Shown here in pieces: positions 23,399-32,485 of a stretch of 42,091 bases of DNA (positions are counted from its first letter, which is position 1; each line of letters starts with the position of its first letter). Position numbers and translations under genes: made by a program. This stretch comes from Piromyces finnis. Lineage: Eukaryota; Neocallimastigomycota; Neocallimastigomycetes; Neocallimastigales; Neocallimastigaceae. Location of the stretch: assembly GCA_002104945.1 (NCBI GenBank), contig MCFH01000113.1, positions 1 through 42,091 on the forward strand, in the 5' to 3' direction. The notes beneath the pieces are model-generated. The model saw only the letters and a list, made by a program, of their open reading frames with translations, made no database searches and was not told the origin of the DNA.

Positions 23399-24625
23399 TG
23401 TAAAGTGGGCTAGGATTGGTATGTAACTTGGTCAGAATGTTTCATATAATATAACTTAATTTTCTAATAAAATATTAAATTTATTTATTATTAAATCTTT
23501 TCTTCAAAACTTATTAAAGAATTTAATTAATACTAATTTAAAATTAAATAGGTTTTTATATTTAAAATAAAAATTCTAATATAATTTAATTATGAAATTT
23601 GTTTATTAATTATTTATTTATTAAGATAATATTTATTAAGTTATATTATAATTAATAATTAATAATTAATAATCTTACAAAGAATTTCAAAATTGATTTC
23701 AATTCTTTGTTTAAATACTTTTTTCTTACATATAATAAAATTACATTGATATTAATATTGATATTAATAATAAAGATAAAAATAAAATAATTTTAAATTA
23801 AAATATTAATAATTGATATTGATATTAATAATATGAATTCATATGATAGATCTTAAGATTAATCTTTTAAATTACTTTTAAAATAAAAGTATTGTTTAAC
23901 CATTTTAAATTGTAAATACTTAATATTATAAATTGAGAATAACAATTACTGATACTAATTATATATTCTCATGAATAATTAATTAATAATTATAACTAAT
24001 GATTTTTGGATTTTTGATCCAAAGGCTTTTTGGTTTGATTATGATTGAGGTTATTAATCAAAATTATTTGAAAAATTATTAATTAATTTTTATAATTGAT
24101 TAGGTTTATAATCAAGAATATTTATTATCTAACCTTATTTAATAATAATGGAGAATTTTTAAATTGAATTATTTATAGAAAGTTGGATGACTTGAATAAT
24201 GACTTTAATTATATAAATTAATATTAATCATTTTAATATATATTATTATATATTTATTGGAACTAATTAATTCTTTAAATAGCTATATCTCAAGAACTAG
24301 TGGTCTAAATTAGCTGAAAATTTGTGAGAATATAGATCTCGACTAGTACTTCCTAATAAAATTAATTTGAAGTCTCTAGAAAAGGAAAATAGGACACGAG
24401 ATTCGGAAGTTATCACTAGTTTCGTATAGTGCATTTTCTTCTCAAGGGTTAATTTATTGAAAATTAAATTTTTGTGATCCTTAACCCTTTTCAATATTAA
24501 ATTTTTCCAAGTGATCTTTTTAATTATTTTTAAAAGTGTTTTATACTTTTTGAAATATAAATTTGATTTTTAAGTTGTTTATTTGAACATTTAGTTTATT
24601 TTTTAATCGTCTTCTATTCTTGACA
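23399..24625. mobile_element. Solo LTR G2 nested in H3
   Basis: TGTAAAGTGGGC...TTCTTGACA. The duplication TTAAC is at 23394-23398. On the right it is reconstructed from TTAA (24626-24629) plus the C at 25638, after removing K2 and one K2 duplication. Matches G1 along its length. Confidence 0.82.
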
Positions 24626-24629
24626 TTAA

Positions 24630-25632
24630 TGTTAAGTTTTTGGATTTGGTTATGCGGCCAGGTCAGAATGTTATCAATTATATAGTAAATATGTTTTTAA
24701 GAAATTAAATTTAAATATAAAATAACACTTTAAACTTCCAAATGAAAAATTAATATTTATTCTTTAGAATAACTTTTTTATAAAATTTTATTTATTTATT
24801 AATAATAATATTATAAATGATAATATATTTAATAACTATATAATTAAGATTATAACTATAATCTTTACAAAGAATTAAAATCGAATTCAATTCATTCTAT
24901 TTTATATTCTTTGTTCAGATTATTAAATTGATAAAAATAAAATATTACATGTAATATGTTAATAATATAATAAGATTGTTTGTTTGTTTGTTTGTTTGTT
25001 TTGTCATGACATAAAAATAAAATAAACATATGATTAATCATTTAGACACTTGATCCGTTAACCTATTTTATAATAATTAAAATTATTTAATTTATAAATG
25101 TTAACTGTTACACCTAAATGGTTTAGTTCTATTTTTAGTAACAGTCACTATCATTAATTAAATTAATATAATTAAAATTTCTATATTGATATCTTTTTAA
25201 TTTTTCGTCAAGTCATAAGAAATGTCTATGATCCATACTTGATATCATATTAATTTTAATTTACTTATTAAAATCTTCAAATGATCATATCTTCCTTAAA
25301 TGACCAGTTAGAAGGACCGCGATTGTACCAAAATGTAGCTTTTTCCTTAAGCTTTCTAATAAACCTGGTTTCATAGCCGTAGCACTTACAGCCGTAGCGA
25401 TCGTTTTTGGCGAGTTACACCTTGTTTCGTGTTTGTTTATTTTTGGTTAAGGGTTATAGTGTATTGATATTAAATTTTTTGAAATCATAACCCTTTCACT
25501 GAATCAAAATTTAAAAGGTGACTTTTAAAGGTGTTTTAAAATAATTATTGGGATTATTTAATTCTAATTATTATGTTTAATTAATTATAGATATTATCTG
25601 AATTTTTTTTAAATCCAGTTAATATCTTCACA
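24630..25632. mobile_element. Solo LTR K2, inserted at the edge of G2
   Basis: TGTTAAGTTTTTGG...ATATCTTCACA with the perfect duplication ATTAA (24625-24629 and 25633-25637). The duplication overlaps the last base of G2, so K2 landed exactly at the junction of G2 and its target duplication. Matches K1 end to end. Confidence 0.85.
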
Positions 25633-25687
25633 ATTAACTAAGAAATATTAATTATGTATCAAATAATTATTATTTCTTACACAAAAA

Positions 25688-26308
25688 TGATAACGGATTG
25701 GTAGTTATATTATAACTTTTTAACTACTTCTTCTGTTATCTTATATTGTTTTATCTCGACAGCTATTGTACGAGCTTTAACAATATCTACTAGTTTTATT
25801 AATTTATTTTAAGTTATTTTATAATTTTAATAGTTTTATTATTTTAATAATATTTATATAGAATAATAACACCAGATTTATTCTATAAAATATTATTTAT
25901 TATTAACACAATAATTACAAATTAGACAAGTTTAATTTCGTTTTTGTATTTTCTTTTATTTATTGTTCTTACGCTCTTTTTAACAATAATTTTTATTATA
26001 TAAAAACTTATTTTTGTCTTTTAAATATTATTATGTATTCACTAATTAATTATATTAACTATTATTAAAATTTAACTTATTATTAATAATCTAAGTCTTC
26101 TTATTTTCTACTAAAAAATATTATTATTCTTTATAATAAAAATTATTTTTATAATTTAACCCAATCAAATATATAAATTTATAAAATATTTGATTTTATG
26201 TAAATTATATTTTTATAATAAACTATATAAAATTATTTAATAATTATTTTATAATAAAATTTTCTACTAATATCAAATGTATAATATATTTATAATTATT
26301 ATTTATCA
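25688..26308. mobile_element. Solo LTR M, 13 bp upstream of tRNA-Cys
   Basis: TGATAACGGATTGG...TTATTTATCA, 621 bp, flanked by AAAAA (25683-25687 and 26309-26313). The right duplication begins at -13 from the tRNA-Cys 5' end. Only copy in the window, so the ends rest on the TGAT/ATCA termini and the duplication. Poly-A flanks make the duplication length ambiguous. Confidence 0.65.
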
Positions 26309-26321
26309 AAAAAAAAGAAAA

Positions 26322-26393
26322 GGGGTGTTAGCTCAGCGGTAGAGCAATTGACTGCAGATCAATAGGTCTTCGGTTCAAATCCGGAACGCCCCT
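26322..26393 (+). tRNA. tRNA-Cys (anticodon GCA)
   Basis: Acceptor GGGGTGT/ACGCCCC with one G-U; D arm GCTCAGCGGTAGAGC; anticodon arm ATTGA-CTGCAGA-TCAAT giving GCA; T arm with B box GGTTCAAATCC. No intron, no encoded CCA. Only TTTC follows at once; a T5 run lies about 90 bp downstream. Preceded by A8GA4 and then LTR M. Confidence 0.96.
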
Positions 26394-26551
26394 ATTTCTG
26401 ACAATGAAATAATATCTATGTAATTACTTCTGTTCCTTTGAAGTATATCGTATATAAAAATGTGCGAAAATACATAGTATGAGTCTTTTTAGTATTACTT
26501 TACAATTTAACAGTAATTTATTTTGGCATAATTGAAATTATAATCTAAGTC

Positions 26552-26907
26552 TTTTATGATTAAATATTATTATTATAATATTTTATATAACACCAACACT
26601 TTATAAATAAATATTTGTATAATATGTATATATATTATTTTATATTTATTTATTATTATTTATTTATTAATATTTGTTATTAATATTTATTATTATTTAA
26701 TACAAGTTATTTAATAATGTCTTTTCTTATATTATGAAAAGAACTACATTTTAATAATAGTAAAAAATATATATTTATATAATATTAAATAAAATTATAC
26801 TTTTCATATAATTAATTTAATTAATACATAAAAATTTAAATAATATATAATTATATAATTAATTAATAGTAAATAAAATATAAAATTATTTCATTATAAT
26901 TTTAACA
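26552..26907 (-). mobile_element. Copia element, 3' LTR (356 bp)
   Basis: Looks identical to 32125-32480 by eye. The target duplication AAGTC lies at 26547-26551. In element orientation it starts TGTTAAAATTATAATG. By the duplication it ends ...TCATAAAA, so the usual CA end lies 5 bp inside. Confidence 0.88.
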
Positions 26908-26918
26908 TTCTCCCAAAA
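26908..26918 (-). other. Copia polypurine tract
   Basis: On the minus strand TTTTGGGAGAA directly precedes the 3' LTR start TGTTAAAA, the expected plus-strand primer position. Confidence 0.75.
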
Positions 26919-27050
26919 GTATAAATACTTTTATTTAATATTCATTTAATATTCATTTAATATTCATTTAATATTTATGTAATAAATTATTTCTAAAAAT
27001 AGACATTTTTGTAGCATCCAAATATTTTGTGAAACCATCAGCAATGTTAT

Positions 27051-30000
27051 TTAAGGACTTGATATATTCCAATTTAATTTTTTTTCTTTTACCATTTCTC
27101 TTATTTTATGATACTTAATATCAATATGTTTTGATTTTGGATTAATAGTATCATTTTCAGCATTATAAATTGCTGCCTGGTTGTCAATGTTTATTACAGT
27201 ACATTTATGAGTTATCCCAAACTCATTAAGTATGTTTGCATACCAAAGTGAATGTTTTCCGCACTCACATAAGCTGTAATATTCTGACTCAGCTGTAGAG
27301 GTAGCAATACAATGTTGAAGTTTCGAAAACCAACTCGTGGGACCACTTCCCATGAAGAAAACAAATCCGGTGGTTGATCTTCTGGTTACTTTGTCACTAC
27401 CGTAGTCTGCGTCTACAAAGGTCTTTAAAGAAGCTTCGCCTGAATAGAGCAATCCGTAATTAATGGTTCCTTTGTGGTATTTAAAAATTTGAATAACATT
27501 CTCCCAGTCTTTAAAAGTAGGTTCTTGTGATTTTCTGGCTGCTTTGGTGACTAAAAATAAAATGTCTGGTCTAGTAGATATAGCAAGATATAGTAAACTA
27601 CCAATGGCTGCACGATACTTTGTTGGGTTATATTTTTCTTGTTTATCATCAACTTCGTTTGCTGGTTTAGGTGTTTTGCAAGGTTTACAGTTTTCTAAGT
27701 TGAATTTTCTTAAGATATCTCTAAGGTATCTTTCTTGGTGAAGTAAGTATCCATTGTTTAATTTTTCAAATTTAATTCTAATAATAAAATCTGCATATCC
27801 AATATCGGTAACTTTGTATCTTTTCTTTAGTAATTCTTTAGTTTTATTTATTTCATAATTGTTACCTGATATTAGGATATCATCGACATATATTCCTAAC
27901 AAACATTTTATATTATTGTTATCATCTTTCTTAACGAAAATACAGGGTTCACTTACCAGTCTTTTAAATCCAATATTAGTTAAAGTATCAGTTATATTAT
28001 TATTCCATTCTCGTGCTGCTTGCTTGAGACCATAGAGTGCCTTATTTAGTTTCCAATAGCCTTTTCGGTAAGTAGAGTCTCCTTCTGGAGCATACATATA
28101 AATACATTCATTTAAGTCAGCATATAAATAAGCTGCCTTTATATCTAATTGATGTATATAAAATTTCTTTTCTGCTGAAATAGCTGTAAGAATTCTTAGT
28201 GAATCATGTTTTAATGTTGGAGAAAATGTTTCTTTGTAGTCCGTACCGTATTCTTGAGTGAATCCTCTAGCTACTAAGCGTGCTTTATACTTAGTAATGT
28301 TTCCTTTGCTATCCCTTTTAATTTTGAACACCCATTTTGAGGTAATTACATTAGTATTTTGTGGAACTTTGTTTATTTTTTCATATACTTTGCGTTCTTT
28401 CATATTGTTTAATTCATCATTTATAGCGTCAAGCCATCTTCTTTTATCTTTTCTCTTAAAGATTTCAAAAAAACTTGTTGGTTCTGTTATTTGGTTATCT
28501 GTCGTTGATGATTTATCAACGTTATTTATTTCTTTTCTTATTCTTTTACTAGTTGTATACTTTTCATTATTATCCAAAATTTTTCTTTTGTTCCTTGGAT
28601 AATTTGGATATTGTCTTTGTTCTACATCTAGTGAATGGTTTGGAATATAGCTTAATGAGTTATTATTTTTTTTTTGTTTATTTTTATTTAATTCTGATAA
28701 ACTAATTCCATTGTCCAAGTCTTTAGCCTTATAAGAAATTTTGTTCTTAGATTTTCTTTCGCTTTCAATTATTTTATTTATCCTTTCTTCTTTGTTTAAG
28801 AATTTATTTCTTTTAATTTTAATTTTACTTTCATCTTCACTTTCTTCGTCACTGTCGATTACTTTTCTTTTATTTTTCTTTTTATGAATATTATTATTGT
28901 TGTTTTTAATTTTATAACTGTTATTGTCTTTCATATTATTAATGAAGTTATTATTTATATTATTATTTATATTATTCTTATTATGTGAATTAATAATATT
29001 AACGTTGTTATCGTCATTATTATCATTAAATTTATTTATATGATTTATATTATTAATATCATTATCATCATATATTTCATTAATATTTTTATTTGTTTTA
29101 TTTAAATTATTATCTTCTTTTGTATTATTATTTTTATTTTTTATTTTATTTTTATTTTTTATTTTATTTTTATTTAAATCATTACTTTCATTTGAATTAT
29201 TATTTTCATCTGAAATATTGTTTTTATTTGGATTATCGTTTTCATTTGAATTATTGTTTTTATTTGAATTGTTATTTTCATTTAAATTATTATTTTCATT
29301 TAAATTATTATTTGTGTTTAAATCGTTATTTTCTTTTAAAATATTATTTTCATTTAAATTGTTATTTTCATTTAAATTGTTATTTATATTTAAATTGTTA
29401 TTTATATTTAAATTGTTATTTTCATTTATGTTATAATTTTTAATGTTTTCTTTATTATTATTGTTATAAATAATATTATCCTTATTATTATTACTATTAA
29501 TGCCGATATAGTTATTGTTGGCATTATATTTTATTTTATTAAAATTATTTGGAAAATCATTGTTATTAATGTTTGATGATATGCCAATTTCTATGTCCTG
29601 TTGAAGACTTTCGTTATCGTCCCCCTCCATTTCATTGATTAATGAATCATGATCGATGAAATTGACATTTTTGACGTTATCATCAAAATTAAAATTACCT
29701 GGTTGGTCTTCTAAAAATTCAACTACTCTTTTGATGACAATTTTAAAAGAATTTAAGTCAAAAATTCTGAATCCGGTAGAAGTGTCATCATAACCAATAA
29801 ATATGCCAGGTAGCGAAGTGCTTTCAAATTTGTGTTTTTCAGTGTTACGTTTAAGATGTAACACTTTACATCCAAAAACACGAAATTTACTGTAGTCTAC
29901 TGGGATATTATATAACATTTCATAGGGTACCTTCAAGTCATTTCCATTGTGAGGTAACCTGTTATGTATATAATTGGCAGTTCTGACTGCGTCTTCCCAG

Positions 30001-32096
30001 AATCTTCTACATAATTTAGCATCTTGCATCATAGTGGTAGCTGCATGGATTAGTACTCCATTAAACCTTTCAGCGCGTCCATTTTGTTGTGGATTATATG
30101 GTACAGTGAATTGTTGTGTAATACCATGAGTATCACAAAAATTTTTAAAATTTAAAGACTTATATTCTGTACCATTATCACTTCTTAAATATGTAATATT
30201 CTTTTTAAATTCATTGGTAACTTTATTATACCATATTTTAAACGCGTTAAACGCGTCACTTTTATTTTTTATAAAAATTACCCATCCATATCTTGAATAA
30301 TCATCTAAAAAGGTAATAAAATAATGATTACCGTATATAGATGACGCGTTAATGGGTCCAACTATATCAGTATGTACTAATTGAAGTACTTCTGTACTTT
30401 TATTAGTAGAACTATGATATGGTTGATTTTTTAATTTTGATAATGAACATGTTTCACAAATATCTTTAATGTTTATATTTAATAATTTATTTTCAATACT
30501 TTTGGCATGAAAATGACCTAATCTTCTATGCCAAAGATGTAATTTTTCATCATTATTTAACTTCCTAATTGAATAACAATACATTGGATTTTGTATTTGG
30601 TAGTTAAATAATTTTGTCTTTGATATATAAACATTAAATATGTTATGTTCATCTTCTCTTGATACATATATATTATTTTTATTTTTATCTTGGATAAATG
30701 CTGTGGCAGCATTATTTATATATTTAAAATTTACATTAAGACCTTCTTTAACAAAATTTGAAATAGATATTAAATTCCTTTTAATATCTGGAACATATAA
30801 AACATTTTTTAAAATTATTTGTTCTTTATTAAAGTAGCCTTTTATGTTGCCTATATGTGTAGAATAACCAACTTCACCATCCGCATAGTAAATTGGTTCT
30901 TTATGTCTTTTAATTTTATATAATAATTTAATATCGTTTGTAAGGTGAACTGATGCTCCTGAATCTAGCATCCACATACTAAAGTTCCCTTTTGATTTTA
31001 TAACCTTTTTATATTTTTTATTTGAAAAATTTACTTTTACAACACTGTTTGATTCTTTTTCATATGTAGAATCATAATCCACGTTGAATAAATTTGGTGT
31101 TATATCCTTGTAGTTACTTCTTTGTTTTGTAACTACATCTGCATATTTCTTTTTATATTTTTTATTTTGTTTATTTTTATAATTTTTATTGTTTGAATTA
31201 TATTCTTTTGCTAATTTTTCTTTAAATATGCAGTTTCTTTCAATGTGGCCTCTTTTATTACAAAAATGACATATTATATCATTTTTATTTTTATTATTTT
31301 TATTTTTATAATTTGAAAATTTATTATTTTTATGATTATAATTATCATAATTTCCATAGCCACTTTCACTACTAAAAACTTGATTAAATCCAAGCCTATT
31401 ACTTCGTTCCCTTTCTTCTGACCTTTGAACAGACTGAACTCTATTTGATACATATTCTCTACATAAAGTCCAGTTACCTTCATAATCGAATATATTTATC
31501 CATTGGTATTGTTTTGGCATAGCTCTGTATAAAACGGCGGCCTTTTCTTCTTCATCTATATGGACTCCCATGGATTCTAATGTTTCAAATTTTAAATTTA
31601 GTTTATTTACAAAACTGGCTATACTATCTTGTGGGTTGTATTTCATTCTATTCACTTCTTTAATAAGGTCAGTTTTCTTACTGGATTGGTTTCCTATATA
31701 TATACTTTCTAAAGTTTTCCATATTTGGTAACCAGTAAGTGTTCTACTTTGAACATCTTCAACTGATTTTGGTGCCAATGTACTTCTAATAAACATTCTT
31801 ACTTTATTATCAATAGCAAGAGTTTCATCTGTTACATTTTTATTATAGTACATGTTAGGCTCATGTGGGACTTCTTTATAATTTTCTTTTTCACTCTCTG
31901 ATATATTCTTTATATATATCTTTGGAGTTTTATTTTCATCAATATATTCTTCCAAACCGCAGCATCTTAAAATATCTCTGACTTTGATCTGCCAAGCTTG
32001 AAAATTTTCTTTATTAAGTTCTATTTGGAATTTTCCTATAAAACTAGAAGGGTCCATATTTGAACTTAGTAGATTTTTATTTTTATTATTAGACAT
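27051..32096 (-). CDS. Copia-type Gag-Pol polyprotein (1681 aa, C-terminus frameshifted)
   Basis: One frame from ATG 32096 encodes Gag, protease, integrase, RT and RNase H in copia order. Gag has a CCHC zinc knuckle (CHFCNKRGHIERNC, residues about 275-288). Protease has DSGAS (about 377). The GAG-pre-integrase motif LWHRRLGH leads to integrase motifs HTDIVGP, RSDNGTEY and NGRAERFNG (about 570-675). An Asn-rich spacer of some 300 residues (about 830-1140) with LNENNN-type repeats separates integrase from RT. RT shows KWVFKIKRD, LDIKAAYL and catalytic YVDD (about 1402). RNase H shows DADYGSD and STAESEYYSL. The last eight residues (LNWNISSP) differ from the family. Coding for the conserved tail (DGFTKYL) continues in another frame past an A8 run at about 27078-27085, pointing to one lost A or a read error. 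The 28-nt leader between LTR and ATG is very short. All other domains look intact. Confidence 0.93.
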   Translation of the reverse strand: MSNNKNKNLLSSNMDPSSFIGKFQIELNKENFQAWQIKVRDILRCCGLEEYIDENKTPKIYIKNISESEKENYKEVPHEPNMYYNKNVTDETLAIDNKVRMFIRSTLAPKSVEDVQSRTLTGYQIWKTLESIYIGNQSSKKTDLIKEVNRMKYNPQDSIASFVNKLNLKFETLESMGVHIDEEEKAAVLYRAMPKQYQWINIFDYEGNWTLCREYVSNRVQSVQRSEERERSNRLGFNQVFSSESGYGNYDNYNHKNNKFSNYKNKNNKNKNDIICHFCNKRGHIERNCIFKEKLAKEYNSNNKNYKNKQNKKYKKKYADVVTKQRSNYKDITPNLFNVDYDSTYEKESNSVVKVNFSNKKYKKVIKSKGNFSMWMLDSGASVHLTNDIKLLYKIKRHKEPIYYADGEVGYSTHIGNIKGYFNKEQIILKNVLYVPDIKRNLISISNFVKEGLNVNFKYINNAATAFIQDKNKNNIYVSREDEHNIFNVYISKTKLFNYQIQNPMYCYSIRKLNNDEKLHLWHRRLGHFHAKSIENKLLNINIKDICETCSLSKLKNQPYHSSTNKSTEVLQLVHTDIVGPINASSIYGNHYFITFLDDYSRYGWVIFIKNKSDAFNAFKIWYNKVTNEFKKNITYLRSDNGTEYKSLNFKNFCDTHGITQQFTVPYNPQQNGRAERFNGVLIHAATTMMQDAKLCRRFWEDAVRTANYIHNRLPHNGNDLKVPYEMLYNIPVDYSKFRVFGCKVLHLKRNTEKHKFESTSLPGIFIGYDDTSTGFRIFDLNSFKIVIKRVVEFLEDQPGNFNFDDNVKNVNFIDHDSLINEMEGDDNESLQQDIEIGISSNINNNDFPNNFNKIKYNANNNYIGINSNNNKDNIIYNNNNKENIKNYNINENNNLNINNNLNINNNLNENNNLNENNILKENNDLNTNNNLNENNNLNENNNSNKNNNSNENDNPNKNNISDENNNSNESNDLNKNKIKNKNKIKNKNNNTKEDNNLNKTNKNINEIYDDNDINNINHINKFNDNNDDNNVNIINSHNKNNINNNINNNFINNMKDNNSYKIKNNNNNIHKKKNKRKVIDSDEESEDESKIKIKRNKFLNKEERINKIIESERKSKNKISYKAKDLDNGISLSELNKNKQKKNNNSLSYIPNHSLDVEQRQYPNYPRNKRKILDNNEKYTTSKRIRKEINNVDKSSTTDNQITEPTSFFEIFKRKDKRRWLDAINDELNNMKERKVYEKINKVPQNTNVITSKWVFKIKRDSKGNITKYKARLVARGFTQEYGTDYKETFSPTLKHDSLRILTAISAEKKFYIHQLDIKAAYLYADLNECIYMYAPEGDSTYRKGYWKLNKALYGLKQAAREWNNNITDTLTNIGFKRLVSEPCIFVKKDDNNNIKCLLGIYVDDILISGNNYEINKTKELLKKRYKVTDIGYADFIIRIKFEKLNNGYLLHQERYLRDILRKFNLENCKPCKTPKPANEVDDKQEKYNPTKYRAAIGSLLYLAISTRPDILFLVTKAARKSQEPTFKDWENVIQIFKYHKGTINYGLLYSGEASLKTFVDADYGSDKVTRRSTTGFVFFMGSGPTSWFSKLQHCIATSTAESEYYSLCECGKHSLWYANILNEFGITHKCTVINIDNQAAIYNAENDTINPKSKHIDIKYHKIREMVKEKKLNWNISSP

Positions 32097-32124
32097 TTTC
32101 TTGAGACAATTGAGACTCTTAATC

Positions 32125-32480
32125 TTTTATGATTAAATATTATTATTATAATATTTTATATAACACCAACACTTTATAAATAAATATTTGTATAATATGT
32201 ATATATATTATTTTATATTTATTTATTATTATTTATTTATTAATATTTGTTATTAATATTTATTATTATTTAATACAAGTTATTTAATAATGTCTTTTCT
32301 TATATTATGAAAAGAACTACATTTTAATAATAGTAAAAAATATATATTTATATAATATTAAATAAAATTATACTTTTCATATAATTAATTTAATTAATAC
32401 ATAAAAATTTAAATAATATATAATTATATAATTAATTAATAGTAAATAAAATATAAAATTATTTCATTATAATTTTAACA
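32125..32480 (-). mobile_element. Copia element, 5' LTR (356 bp)
   Basis: Same length as the 3' LTR and, as far as can be read, the same sequence, implying recent insertion. The second AAGTC duplication is at 32481-32485. The promoter should lie here, but A+T richness hides any distinct TATA box. Confidence 0.88.
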
Positions 32481-32485
32481 AAGTC

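Larger units (their letters stand above)
22438..25681 (-). mobile_element. H-family LTR H3, carrying nested G2 and K2
   Basis: Bounded by the perfect 5-bp duplication CAAAA (22433-22437 and 25682-25686). It starts TGTAATAATTCC and ends TTATTTCTTACA. Without the nested LTRs it is about 1 kb. It resembles H2 in the same orientation (hairpin 22875-22903, the TTTAGG/CCTAAAC inverted repeat near 22977-23010, and the ATTTTAAGTAAAACC block near 23048), but is more diverged and has a six-copy 41-bp tandem repeat. Confidence 0.75.

Noticed and set aside
29093-29443. Plus-strand frames with regular Tyr/Phe/Leu repeats
   Set aside because: Antisense of the Asn-rich copia spacer; the periodicity comes from the 18-bp repeat.
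32100-32124. Copia primer site pairing with the tRNA-Met anticodon arm of this window
   Set aside because: Only about seven contiguous bases (AAGATTA) match, which is not enough in this base composition.
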